Source of the DNA: Colocasia esculenta
Lineage: Eukaryota; Streptophyta; Magnoliopsida; Alismatales; Araceae
Direction: 5' to 3'
Length of the DNA stretch: 64,000 nt
Assembly (NCBI GenBank): GCA_014218235.1
Contig: CM024759.1
Coordinates: 70,316,119 to 70,380,118, forward strand
The notes under the pieces were generated by a model. It had not been told where the DNA came from. It searched no databases and saw only the letters and a program-made list of their open reading frames with translations. Numbering within the stretch: the stretch's first letter is position 1; each line of letters starts with the position of its first letter. Position numbers and translations under genes: made by a program. Positions 1 to 11,377 of this stretch are shown piece after piece.

Positions 1-79
1 TAAAATCCAACAGACCCTCACATCGTTCGAGTAAGTCAAAATGAATAGGTAGGATATATTATAAGATTATCACTTTTTA

Positions 80-453
80 CCCATCTGTGAATATTTGATC
101 GCACTCAGATGACCATTTACTATGTGTTTGTATTATTTGCTGAAAATTTCGGCAGCATCTCCTCACACCTCTCCGATATACCAAAAAATTTTATTGATTT
201 AGATATTTTCTTAAACACTTACTAATAAGTGGTTAAGAAAATATTCTAAATCAATAAAGGTATATCAGAGAGGAGTGAGTAGACGCACCCGAAATTTTCA
301 ACAAATAATACAATCACATAATAAATGACCACCTAACTCCGATCAAACATTCACAGACTGTCCAAAACGGGACAATTCAAGACTTTGAGTTAGATATACA
401 CGTTCTCATTATTGAAAATAAGACTCGTGCACATCAATCTCAAAGTCTTGAAC
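80..453 (-). repeat. Two-hairpin cassette, copy 1 (inside CACTA-like arm)
   Basis: Two adjacent inverted repeats. The large one (80-360) has arms of about 110-130 bases containing CTCTCCGATATACC and its complement, folding around an apex near 225. The small one (about 370-453) pairs TCAAGACTTTGAG with CTCAAAGTCTTGA. A short GTCC...GGAC palindrome lies between them at about 360-372. The same pair in the same order, reverse-complemented, occurs at 52436-52817 just upstream of the CACTA transposase gene, so this copy probably belongs to a minus-strand CACTA relative whose terminus is at 4503. Function unknown; it contains no convincing protein. Confidence 0.75.
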
Positions 454-1754
454 GGGAATGTTCATTGACACGGGCTTAACACGCTCTCGTGATGTGTGTG
501 CAGTGAAAAATTACTATACATGCATAGATCAAATTAAAAACCAAATAAATATGAAAGGAATATGATAACAAAATCATACATGTGAACAAGTGCAATAATA
601 AACCAAATTCATACATACATGTACATGAATTACATATAAACATGTGCAATACTAAAGAAATACATTAAAATAAGATGTGTAATACTAATCATTAAACTGA
701 AAGTGAACAATTAAACATAAAAAAACTAATATCTAGAAGGAAGAGTTTGTATTTTTTTTCCTAAATTGGGATGTATACCTCATTGGTGTTTGTATTTGGC
801 TTCTTTACAAGCCGACTACCCCAGCTGAGCAACTAGATGGATCAGCCACCAAATTTAAATATTGTAGGTTAAGTAGGAGAGTCTTTTAATGTCTGAGTTG
901 TACTCTTCACTGTGACAAAGATCCCCAAGGGGGAAAAAAAAAGGCTTCAGACCGACCAAACCACATACTTGTCCTCCAGGCTACAGCTCAACATTGATGG
1001 GTCAAATGGCCTTAGCCAGATCGAGTTGTCTGGGTATACGGACGCCCTACAATCTTATATAGCTACCGCAGGGGGGGTAAAAAAATGTGCCACAGTGCAT
1101 GTGGTGCATCAAGTTTTATTCCAAAATCTATGTTTTGAAAACTTTTAGAGAGAAAAAACTATGGTAAACACCTTAACTTATCGAAATTTCGGTTCCGATA
1201 ATATTATCAGAATCGGAATGGAATCAGAATTAACCATTCCGATATTATCAGAACCAAAACTATATTTCGATTATCAAAATCAGATTCTATGTTTTGAAAA
1301 CTTTTAGGATAAATACGACTAGGGTTGTTTACATTTCAATTCAAAATAAGAATCTAAATTCAACTGAGTGATTCCGGCGCAGTTTGAATATCAAGTTCCG
1401 TATGATTTGATTCGTTTCATGAGTGAGCCAAACCAAACCAAATGAAGTACTTGTCCATCCCAATTTTATTGGCATCATTAGCATATACTTTACACACATT
1501 AACATAATTATATATACAAATATAAATATTTTAATCTTAACTTGGATGCATAAGCATCATACATTTTCGGTTTGAGGGTCTCATTCTGTTCAGTTTATCT
1601 TGAAAGAAAAACCTTCTAAACCAAACCATATTGGCTCGGCCAACCATATGATCTGCTGATCCAGCCTACTCCAAACTACAAGTAGCGATGTGTTCTTCCC
1701 GTTTTCAAATGGCCCAATTTGAATCGGCCCAACAAATTAAGAATATGATCGGCT
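454..1754. other. AT-rich DNA without a recognisable gene
   Basis: No convincing coding region. The short ORF at 912-1148 has no recognisable motif. Around 1185-1300 there are imperfect copies of CCGATAATATTATCAGAA-like palindromic words and a repeated TCTATGTTTTGAAAACTTTTAG (two copies near 1120 and 1288), which suggests old repeat DNA. It probably lies inside the same CACTA-like element as the flanking hairpins and G-rich repeats. Confidence 0.4.
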
Positions 1755-2046
1755 GCAGGAAGGGGGGGGGTCGTGGAGGGGGAGGGGGGGCCGGAAGTGG
1801 GAGGGGGGCTGCAGGCAGGGGTGGGGGTCATGGAGGGGGAGGGGGCCGGAAGTGGGAGGGGGGCTAGCAGGGGTGGGGGTCGTGGAGGGGGAGGGGGCGG
1901 AAGTGGGAGGGGGGCTAGCAGGGGTGGGGGTCGTGGAGGGGGAGGGGGGGAAGTGGGAGGGGGGGTTGGCAGGGATGGGGGTCGTGGAGGGGGAGGGGGC
2001 CGGCAGTGGGAGGGGGGCTGCAGGCAGGGGTGGGGGTCGTGGACGA
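1755..2046. repeat. G-rich minisatellite, about 50-bp unit
   Basis: Five to six tandem copies of a G-rich unit of about 50 bases built from GTGGGAGGGGGGCT, GGGGTGGGGGTC and GTGGAGGGGGAGGGGG. The glycine-rich and proline-rich ORFs in all frames here are by-products of the composition. Runs of four or more Gs every few bases give strong G-quadruplex potential on the + strand. Confidence 0.85.
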
Positions 2047-3309
2047 TATGAATGGATAAGTAAATATTACCTGTTGTGCCTGTTTTTCTGTCACTCCCGA
2101 TAAATAGCCTTTATTAGGACGTGACAAATTCTCCTTCCTTTAGCCTCTCCTCCACATCCAGCAAGCCTCAGCAACGCATTAGGGTCGGCCATGAAGAGGT
2201 TAGGGTGTATGTAAGCCTCTAGTGTTTCCAATTCCTACTACAACTTTAATTCCTATTAAATTATGAGTTTCCCTATTTCTTCCAACCTTCCAAGCTTTCC
2301 ACCTCCTAATTGGGTTAGGTTGGGTTGCAAATTCGTACCTAGCCAATTTGGGTAGAGTTAGGAGTCCAATTCCAACTCATATTAACTATTTTAATGATTT
2401 AATAGCTCTTTTCATTTTAGGAAACATTAAAGATACGAATTTAGGGTATTTTTCTTTTATTCAACTTTTAAAAATACCTCTTTTGACCCAATAACTTTTA
2501 CATGATCCATTTAGCAAAGCCCATTACTTCTTTTGTTTAATGAGTTTTAATTAATTAATTTTTTAATTAATTTATTTATTAAAATACCAGGTTGCTACAA
2601 TGTAAGTGATCTACATGAAGGGTCTGGCTTAGGAGGGGGGAGGGGATGAGGGCATTTCTCCTATGGACAATGTTCATCTTCGGATGCCTTGAACTCTTCA
2701 ACTCCAATGCAAATAAGATGGATGTTGGTTGCTTGTCCTTATGTTTATACTTGTGTTCATGATTAGTTTTTAGTGTACATGCATCCCCTTCAATTCATGG
2801 AAATTGAGTGTCAGGGGTCTACTAGGGAAATGTTTAACATGAACTTTAATATTTTCAACATGGTTTATGGTCCATGTACATGCAAAATTTAAATGTGAAT
2901 GTTGACCTACATTACATCCTTTAAAGGAAACTTGTGTTCAAATGGGTAGGTGGGTTCTTCATTTTTTAGTAACTTCATATGGGGGAGAATTGCTAACATT
3001 TGAGGTTGAACAAAACCATGGATTCTATAGCACTTTAACAATAGCAGGTTATTCATACTTTTTTAGCAATTTCATGTTTTTTTAATAGTAGCGTAAAAGG
3101 AGCAAACTCTATTCACTAGATAAAACTGATTACATAGCACATTATATGGAAGAAGACTCTTGCTACAAACAATTAAAAGAATTACAAAGAATTCATAATA
3201 TAATATATATATATATATATTACAATTATATAATAATGTAAAAATCACACAAATATGACATTATAAACATAATGTGAAAATATTTGACATTACAATAGTG
3301 CACCAAAAT
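2047..3309. other. AT-rich DNA without a recognisable gene
   Basis: No ORF with recognisable motifs. It contains simple AT tracts, including an (AT)n run near 3202-3222. Probably internal sequence of the incomplete CACTA-like element that ends at 4503. Confidence 0.4.
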
Positions 3310-4010
3310 TTGGGAGGGGGAGTGGGGCACTGTGGAGAGGTAGTAGTGGATATCGCCGGGTCAAGAGGAGGAGCAGTGGAGGGGGAGGCGGTCGCCAGGC
3401 CAGGAGGGGGAGCAAGGGAGGGGGGGGGGTAGCCAAGCTAGGAGGGGAGCAGTGGAGGGGGAGGGGGTCACCGGGAAGGGGAGGAGGCACTGTGGAGAGG
3501 TGGAGGGGATCACCGGGTGGGGGGGTTGCACAGGAAGGGGGGGAGGGCGGTGGCGGTGGGGGCGCAGAAGGGAGAGGGGTAGTGGCAGGGTGGGGGGGGG
3601 GGGGGGTGCACAGGAAGGGAGGGAGGGTGGTGGCTGTGGGGGGTAGGAGGGGGAGCGGTAGTGGCGGGGGTGGGGGGGGTTGCACAGGAAGGGGGGGAGG
3701 GCGGTGGCGGTAGGGGCGCAGGAGGGGGGAGGGGTAGTGGCGGAGTGGGGGGGGGGCTTGCACAGGAAGGGGGGGAGGGCGCGGGTGGCGGTGGGGGCGC
3801 AGAAGGGAGAGGGGTAGTGGCAGGGTGGGGGGGGACTGGGACTGGAGGGGGAGGGGGAGGGGGGTCGCAGGGGTGGGGAAGGGGGGCTGGCCGGTTGGAG
3901 AAGGGAGGGGGAGGGGGGCGGCAGGGGAGGGGGGCTGGGCGCCGATGGCGGAGGTGGGGGGTCGCCGGTGGCGGGGGTGGGGAAGGGAGGGGGAGAGGGG
4001 CGCGAGGGTG
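3310..4010. repeat. G-rich minisatellite, about 80-bp unit
   Basis: Tandem degenerate units containing GGAAGGGGGGGAGGGCGGTG, GGGGCGCAGAAGGGAG and GGGGTAGTGGCAGGGTGG repeat across the region. The long proline-rich and glycine-rich ORFs on both strands (up to about 257 codons) arise from this composition and are not believed to be genes. Confidence 0.85.
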
Positions 4011-4129
4011 TGTACATACCGGCGGGGAGGGACTTCCGGTGGCAGAGCACGGCGGCGGCGGCGGGGCGGTCGGGGCGGAGGGCCGGCGGCGGCGCGCGGC
4101 AGGCGGCGAGCGGCGAGGGTCGCGGCGAC

Positions 4130-4174
4130 GAGAGAGGAGAGAGAGGAGAGGAGAGAGAGAGAGGAGAGAGAGAG

Positions 4175-4210
<36 letters not shown>

Positions 4211-4215
4211 AGAGC
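4130..4215. repeat. GA microsatellite
   Basis: Almost pure GAGAGA tract, extending as GGGA/GGAG-rich sequence to about 4265. On the minus strand it is a CT tract between the CACTA terminus and a GC-rich leader, the same arrangement as at 37817-37888. Confidence 0.9.
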
Positions 4216-4503
4216 GGGAGAGGGAAAGAGAGAGAGAGGAAGAGGGGAGGGAGGGAGGGAAAGAGGGGGGTTTCGCGGGACAAGGTATAGTAGATTTACC
4301 GACGGATATTCCGACGGAAATATGTCTGTCGAAATATCCGTCGGTATGTTTTCATTACCGACGGAAATTTCCGACGGAAATATTTCCGTCGGAACGACCG
4401 ACGGATATTCCGACTGAAATTGCCGTCGGAATATCCGACGGAATTACCGACGGAAAATAATCCGTCGGAATTTCCGTCGGTAATCCCGCTTTTTCTTGTA
4501 GTG

Positions 4504-5055
4504 ATATATGTTGTCATCTAATTTGCAATACTCTTGAGAAATGTATTATCGTTCACTTAATATCTTGCACTATTTCTCTCTTGACTATACTTGATCGTTC
4601 TCTCTATTAACCTGCGTACAAGACATTAATCACTTAAAGCATGCTTGTTACACGAGATATTAAGTCCTACTGAGCGTTATCGCTCACCCTTCGTTATTTG
4701 TTATATGTGTTTCAGGTAAGTCAGGTGATGACCTTACACACATCAATGGGATTGGACTGGAGTGATGAGTGTCCTGAAGTCATAGCGATGGAATGTCCTT
4801 AGTACCTTAGAGTCTAGTTAGATATTTGCTTTAGATTACTTTTTCAATGTAATAAAGTCATTGAGCCCTATGTTTTGGCTCTGAATTAGTGGTTGTAATA
4901 GTTTTAGATGAATTATCAATAAAATGATGAGTTTTATTGCAATTATTGTTCATTAGTTGCTCTGATATTTGCGAATGTATGCGCAATTTACATTACCATA
5001 CACGTTGTTCATGCCTCCCTGATTTATTCCGCTGCTAAATTGGCGGGGCATGACA
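4504..5055 (+). mobile_element. 3' end of a Tekay-like LTR (+ strand)
   Basis: This matches, in reverse orientation, the LTRs at 7205-11198 and 12535-16151 (for example the TTAAGTCCTACTGAGCGTTA and GTTTTGGCTCTGAATTAGTG words) and ends in GGCGGGGCATGACA at 5055, the terminus of that LTR family. The CACTA-like element has replaced or interrupted its 5' part at 4503. Confidence 0.85.
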
Positions 5056-5057
5056 GT

Positions 5058-5069
5058 TGGTATCAGAGC
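5058..5069 (+). other. Primer-binding site (initiator tRNA-Met)
   Basis: TGGTATCAGAGC lies two bases after the LTR end at 5055. This is the standard plant initiator-Met-tRNA primer-binding site that starts reverse transcription of LTR elements. Confidence 0.9.
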
Positions 5070-5355
5070 TTAGGATGTCATTATCAAGATATTTAAGTCT
5101 AGGATCTTCTAGGTGAACTGCCTGACATGTGTCTAAGTCAACTACCATACCTTTGTGAGAATTGGGTAGAACCATGGTTAAGATCTGAATACATTATAAA
5201 TATATATGTATCAACTTGGTAATACTACAGCACCCAAAGTCTAAAAAGGAAATAAATTAAATGATATTGCTCGCACGAGATTAGTGGAGATGATGGAATG
5301 AAATATTCCGAGTAAATTGATAGTCGTATCATATCATATGAATTTGGGGACAAAT
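5070..5355 (+). mobile_element. Leader of the Tekay-like remnant, gag deleted
   Basis: The leader matches the reverse complement of about 12290-12520 up to the point where gag would start (GAGATG near 5290). It then jumps to sequence that lies next to the polypurine tract in the complete copy (reverse complement of about 11225-11290), finishing with GAATTTGGG. The whole gag region is therefore missing between two GAGATG words. Tat-element protease sequence begins immediately after. Confidence 0.75.
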
Positions 5356-5365
5356 TTGGGTTTCA

Positions 5366-7204
5366 GTGCATCCTATGGGACAAATTAACCTTCCGATCAC
5401 CCTAGGAACTACACCAAGGAGCATAACCAAAATGGTGGACTTCTTAGTAATAAGAAGCATGCCAGGGTACAATGCCATCCTCGGTAGAGGCCTGATTGGT
5501 CGCATCCGAGCAATACCCTCTTCTCTGCACCAGAAGATGAAGTTCCTCACTCCGCAAGGCGTTGGAGAGGTGCTCGGTAGCCAGCAAGAGTCCCGTCGGT
5601 GCTACGTCCTTTCCTTATGAGACAAACGGCTTGTGGTGGAACCTGAAGAGTTGCCTGTACCACCAAGTGAGCCCTCCACCAGCTGAGGGACCTCTGTCGA
5701 AGACTTGCTACCGGTACGGGTAGATAACGTCCCTGAACACGTCCTCTATATTGGCGCATTGCTTCCAGAAGTCAAACAGCAATGCTACATGGCTTTCTTG
5801 CTTGCCAATCTGGACATGTTTGCATGGTCGGACGATGAGCTAGCCGGTATCCCTCTAGAAGTGATGACACATCACCTTTGCTTAGATCCAAGGGTACCAC
5901 CAGTTCAGCAGAGGCGGTGACCCATCAACCGTGAACGGCAGACCGTGATCCAAGATCACGTCGTCAAAAGCCGAACCATTGGGCTTCTCTGGGAAGCACA
6001 ATACCCCAGATGGATCTCCAATGTAGTCCTCGTACGCAAAACCAATGGAAAATGGCGCGTATGCGTGGACTACAAGGACCTCAACAAAGCCACACCCAAG
6101 GACAACTTCCCCCTACCGCGCATTGACCAGTTGGTAGATGCAACTTCCAGGCACGAGCTGCTTAGCTTCTTGGATGCATACTCTGGTATACATCCTCCAG
6201 ATCAAGACGCCATGACGTTCGTCACCGACCTCGGCCTATATTGCTTTACCAGGATGCCATTCGGTCTAAAGAACGTTGGTGCAACATACCAACGGCTGGT
6301 CAACAAGATGTTCGAGCAGCAGATTGGGCGTAATATGGAAGTCTACGTCGATGACATGCTGGTCAAAACGCTCCCAAGCTCCGACCACATCACCGACCTT
6401 GAAGAAACCTTTGTAACACTGCGAAGGTATAATATGAAGCTCAATCCCGCAAAATGTGTGTTCAGAGTATGCTCAGGAAAGTTCCTTGGTTTCCTCATTT
6501 TGAACAGAGGAATAGAGGCCAATCCCGAAAAGATCCGAGCCATATTGGAGATGAGCAGCCCCAAGACTGTACGCGACGTCCAGCGGCTCACTGGGCACTT
6601 CGCGGCCCTCAACCGCTTCATGTCCCGAGCAGCAAAAAGAAGTTTCAACTTCTTCAAATTGTTGCGAGTCCCCAAAGGTGCCTCACCGCAAGGGGGGCAG
6701 GTACGGTGGACCCCCGAATGTGAAGCTGCCTTTACCGAGCTGAAGGCATATCTAGCTGCCCCACCTGTTCTCTCTAAACCTGTGCTCGGAGAACCTCTAT
6801 TCATGTATCTTTCAGTGACCGAGCATTCCATCAGCATAGTGTTAATCAGAAAAGAGGCAACAGTGCAGCACCCCATCTACTATGTAAGTAAGGTCCTCCA
6901 AGAAGCTGAAAGGAGGTACCCTTGAGCAGAGAAGCTCGCTCTGGTGCTCGTAATAGCTGCTCGGAAGCTCAGGCCCTACTTTTAGGCCCATCCGATCACA
7001 GTCCTCACCGACCAGCCATTGAAGCTTATTCTTCAGCGACCAGAGGCTTCTGGTAGACTCATCAAATGGGCCATTGATCTTGGAGAGTTCGACATCAGCT
7101 ACCGTCCAAGAACGGCCATCACCCTTCCTACCAAACAGGATCCCCCATTGACAGATGAGCCCCCATGGGAGCTCTACATCGATGGGTCCTCTTGTGTTAC
7201 AGGA
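5366..7204 (+). pseudogene. Tat pol, first part: protease C-term, RT, start of RNase H
   Basis: The protease C-terminal part (5366-5620) carries the GYNAILGR motif typical of Tat proteases. A connecting stretch (5817-5920, FAWSDDELAGI) precedes the RT domain at about 5945-6925, with NGKWRVCVDYKDLNKA, FPLPRIDQLVD, MPFGLKNVGATYQ and the catalytic YVDDM at 6344-6358. RT residues after DAYSG are missing a few amino acids (the usual YNQI segment). Stops interrupt the frame at 5918-5920, 6923-6925 (after the AERRYP motif) and just after RKLRPYF near 6983. RNase H begins at about 7170 with LYIDGSS and is cut by an insertion at 7205. Confidence 0.9.
7200..7204. repeat. Target-site duplication CAGGA (left)
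   Basis: CAGGA at 7200-7204 is repeated at 16152-16156. Removing 7205-16151 plus one copy rejoins the RNase H reading frame of the Tat element. Confidence 0.95.
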
Positions 7205-10200
7205 TGTCATGCCCTGCCAATTTTAGCAGCAGAATAAATCTGGGAGGCATGAACAACGTGTATGGTAACGATAATAACATGTACAGTCACAAATATCAGA
7301 GCATCTAATGAACAATAATTGCAATAAACTCCTCATTTTATTGATAATTCATCTAAACTATTACAACCACTAATTCAGAGCCAAAACATAGGACTCAATG
7401 ACTTAATTACATTGGAAAGGATAACTAAGCAAATATCTAACGAAACTCTAAGGTACTAAGGACATTCCATCGCTATGACTCCAGGTCGCTCATCACTCCA
7501 GTCCATTCTCGTTGATGTGTGTAAGGTCATCACCCGACTTACCTGGAAACACAATAACAAATAACAAAGGGTGAGCGATAACGCTCAGTAGGACTTAATT
7601 TCTCGTGTAAACAAGCATACTTTAAGTGATTAGTGTCTTGTAAAGTAGGTTAACTAGAGAGAACGATCAAGTATAATCAAGAGAGAAATAGCACACGATA
7701 ACAAGTGAACGATATTACATTCCACAAGATTATTGCAAAACTAGGATGATAGAGAATTGACCATATAACGAGATAGTATATAACAAGATAGCGTGTATGG
7801 TTGCACAACAATGCACTAGAAGAATACGACAGTAGTCACTCTAGGACAGTAGTCGTTTAGTAATAGTTAGCGATAGCACAGTAATCGCACAGTACGTCTG
7901 ACCTAATCAGACTAACAGTAACAGCATAACAGTCAGATGTCTAGCCAATTCAGAACACTTAGTCAGAACCGGTGCAATGTAGACACCGTCAATAGCTCCT
8001 GTAGGTATTTTCAGGTGGTTCTCTGCCCCTAGGACTAGATTGGAGCCCCTCGGACACTCTACGTGCCCTACACAGTATGCATTTGAGTCAATAGAGTCAC
8101 AAGACCCATATTATAGTGCTAGACAGTCAAGTATAGTACAAGCAATAGGAGCCACAACAACTCAAGAGTCTCAAGAGAGTACTAGACGATTAGACGAGAT
8201 AGGAGAGCGAACGTAAATAGATGAGAGTACAAGGATAGTAGATGAGATAGGGGTATAAATATAAAACAATGTTAAATCACGATAGTAACAGTTGCACAGC
8301 ACCAGGTCGTGTGTTGGCAGTTTGGTCAAAATCACAACCGCCCACTAGCCGCGCTATGAACACTGGCTAGATGGTCCGGCGTGATCCCAAGATAAGAGAG
8401 AATTTACTAAGGCCATTTGGATCGTACTGATCCCTAAAAGTGTAACGAGTTTTAAGGGTACAACCAGCTCGTCGGCAATGGACGTGCGCCAAAGCCAAGA
8501 AGACTTACGGAGGCCTTGACAAGGAGTCCCTGGCCCAGTCGAGAGTATTCCCGATGGAGAGGTGGTCCATGCCAAGAGAAAGTGTGTAATAAAAATGTTG
8601 TTCATCTGCCTTGAGTGCTTGAAGGCAGAGGGACGCAATACGGTGTACAAAGCACGCGAGTAAAACGAAAACAAGTGTCATTAACAAAATGGGGAATTTA
8701 GTAATTAATTTCACTTAATTACCAGTTACATTATTGAGTAATTTAATAGGGTCAAATGACAAACATTAATGTTAAGTGTCTGCAAGTCTAAAGAAATCAT
8801 GAGAACAAGTAAGATTGTGCACATTGCTCTTTAATTTAATTAATTTTCATGTCAATAATACTCATTATTAATTAACAAGTCGTTAATAGTCATGACAGTA
8901 CTTTAATTAGAGTTAAATAGGGTTAACATGACATTAATAGCAGGAATATAAGTGTAAATACTAGTTCTGGGCGCAATAGTAAGGTCGCGATGTCAGCCAC
9001 TATCGCGTTCAGATCGTGACAGGGGTGACCGCCGCGTTGTCAGTTTTATCGCAACGGGGCTAATCGGCATGTTCAGGTCGCGACGGGGGTCCCGGACGCG
9101 ACAACCAAACCGGCGGCCTGGCTCAGTTCGGGGAGAGAACAAGACGGCGCAGGCCGTCGCATTCATGTCGCGACGGTCCGGCCGACCGCGACCCCTCTGA
9201 GGTCAAGACGGGTCGGGCCGTCGCGACTTCAGAGGTGCGGCTCGACCCAGAAAGAGGCGTTTTGCCCTTTTGCGTTTTGGTCCTTCCCTCCAAAGCATGA
9301 TACTAGCTCTTCTAAAATCGATATAAAATCACATGATGATCCGAAAATCATGATTCTAGTTTTAATCAAAAAAGGACATGTAGATCTAACAGTGGACATG
9401 TTTAATTAGAAAACAAATATGGCTAAGACATGCTTTGAATAGGTTGACCTTTTATAACCTAAACATGTACAGTTGAGAAACATTGATTTAATTGGCAACG
9501 AATACAAAATAGAAATTAGGGCAAATATGGGAGTTTGAAAGCTAGTAACAAGTAGTATTTATGAGAATAATTTTAGGACATGGGATCATGCACATGCATG
9601 GATTGAGAGCAATCATGAAGGTTCGGGTATATGGATATTGATACATTTAATACTCCTTTATGGAGCCACGAAAAATAGAAAAATCATGGGGCTTTCAAAG
9701 AGGATCATGTGGGCTACCTAGGGTAATATTTACACGATTTGTGCTTGAGAGATTGCCTACCTTTTCTTGCTGATAAGAAAACCCTAGGGTTTTAATGAAG
9801 AACGAGATTAAATCCCTCCATTCCAAGCTCCTCCCTTCTTGTTCCTTTGTTCTTCATTCCAAGTTCCTCCCTTCTTGTTCCTTCGTTCTTCAGCTCTTCT
9901 CTTCGTCCCACAAGGTTCCAACAACAATCTATGGATGGTTAGGAATGAGTTGGGGGTGTTTTGATGGGTTTAAGTGTCCTTATTTCCTAAAACTCTTCCT
10001 TTCCTTTAAAACTCCGAATTTCCATCTTTATCTCCCTCTTTCTCTCTTTTATCTACCTAATAGGATTGGGAAGAGAGCTAATTTCGTGGGCAAAGGGTTA
10101 GGGTAAGTATATGACTCCTCTTTTAGATATTTATGACTTATTTAATATTTATCTTATCCCTTTCTAGTTATTATTATTTTTAAATGTGAATTTCACTTAA

Positions 10201-11198
10201 TTAGCTCCCATCTCATGATGGGCTCTTGATAATTGGGTCCATCAATCTATGTTAGGACCATTAGTAAAACCCATTACTAATTTAGCTTAATGGGCATTGA
10301 ATTAATTCTATTATCCACCCTTTATTCTAATTTATTCATCATTTACTAATGTCTTATTTTATTTCAATTTAGTATTATTTATCCCAATATTTCTATTCTC
10401 ATCCATCATTTGGGCTCTTGCTTTTGGCCCAATAACTTATGTGAGCTTAATTGTACAACTCATGTACTTACTTTACTTAATAGATTTTTATTATCTTTTT
10501 ATTAAAGAATTTATTCATGGGCCAAGATTGTCCATTGGTCCAAATATCATAATGGGCTATCATCCCATATTATTTAAAATCTATCCACATGTTTATTTTA
10601 ATTTATAATCCACTTTGTCTCATAAAATAATGGGTTCTCCGACTTATTCCTAAATTACACTAATAAGTCGCATAAATTCCTAAACTTGGTCTAAATGATT
10701 TTTCTATGCCCAAATTTCTTGGTAGGTCATTACACTACTAGAAAAAGCGGTTTTACCGACGGATATTTTCGACGGAATTTGTCCGTCGGAATATCCGTCG
10801 GAAATACCGATTTCCGACCGATTTCTGACCGATTTCCGATGCAATAATCGGAGTTTCCGACCGATTTCCGACAAAATTCTTTTCCGTCAGTAATTTTCTG
10901 ACCAACTATTTCCGACGGGCTATTTCCGACAAGTTTTTGACGGAAAGCTGTCGGAAACGGATTTTCCGACGGATTACCGATGGATTTCCGACGAAAAGCA
11001 TCCGTCATAAATGCCGCATTTTCTTGTGGTGTTAGAGAATATTATTTAAAGTATAACTATTATTTTTACAAAAATTTTATTTGAGTTTTTATGCATGAAA
11101 TAATGGCACGTATATATTTTTAGCTAGTTTGATTTATTATTGGATAAAATTTCAATTTTTCTATATTTTCTAATTAATGGATTTTCTAGGGTACTACA
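7205..11198 (-). repeat. 3' LTR of the Tekay-like element
   Basis: On the + strand it starts TGTCATGCC and ends GGGTACTACA, with TG...CA ends. It is 3994 bp including a 299-bp MITE at 10733-11031 that the other LTR lacks. A CpG-rich stretch with many TCGCGA words lies at about 8985-9240. ORFs inside (such as 8354-8674 and 9795-10106) recur in both LTRs and show no protein family. Confidence 0.9.
10733..11031. mobile_element. 299-bp CACTA-type MITE in one LTR
   Basis: Begins CACTACTAGAAAAAGCGG and ends TTCTTGTGGTG, with 3-bp TSD TTA (10730-10732 and 11032-11034). The sister LTR has the empty site (GTCATTAGAGAA near 15981). The interior is made of CCGACGGA/TTCCGACC subterminal repeats and has no coding capacity. 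It shares termini with the CACTA arm ending at 4503. Confidence 0.92.
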
Positions 11199-11217
11199 TC
11201 CTCCCCCACTTAAAATA
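11199..11217 (-). other. Polypurine tract of the Tekay-like element
   Basis: Minus strand reads AAGTGGGGGAGGA immediately before the 3' LTR; this is the usual start site for plus-strand DNA synthesis. Confidence 0.8.
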
Positions 11218-11377
11218 ATTTGGTTCCCAAATTCATATGGTATGATACGACTACCAATTTACTCGGAATATTTCATTCCATCATCTCCCCCACTAAGGGC
11301 TTTGCTATCGAGAAAATAATATGAACTTTAAACTAAGGGTTTAGTGATGGTACCTTGTCCCCCTTGATTGACATGGT

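Larger units (their letters stand above)
3310..4503 (-). mobile_element. 5' terminal arm of a CACTA-like transposon
   Basis: Read on the minus strand, the element starts at 4503 with CACTACAAGAAAAAGCGGG, a CACTA-type terminus. It is followed to about 4285 by subterminal repeats of CCGACGGAAAT in both orientations, then a (CT)n microsatellite, a GC-rich stretch and a C-rich minisatellite. The 299-bp MITE at 10733-11031 shares the terminus and CCGACGGA repeats, so they are relatives. The other end is not in the window. The element sits in a Tekay-like LTR that resumes at 4504. A CCGCCG/GTATGTAC splice-donor-like site near 4014 on the minus strand suggests a transposase leader exon. Confidence 0.7.

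Noticed and set aside
3290..4460. Long Pro-rich, Gly-rich and Arg-rich ORFs on both strands (up to 257 codons)
   Set aside because: They come from G/C-rich minisatellite and GA microsatellite DNA; several overlapping frames are open at once and none has a non-repetitive domain.
6343..6876. 177-codon minus ORF opposite the RT
   Set aside because: Shadow of the RT coding strand; the + strand carries all the conserved RT motifs.
8354..8674. Minus-strand ORFs that recur in the Tekay-like LTRs (also 13739-13930, and 44177-44476 in the solo LTR)
   Set aside because: Repeated only because the LTR is repeated; frames differ in length between copies and show no protein family.
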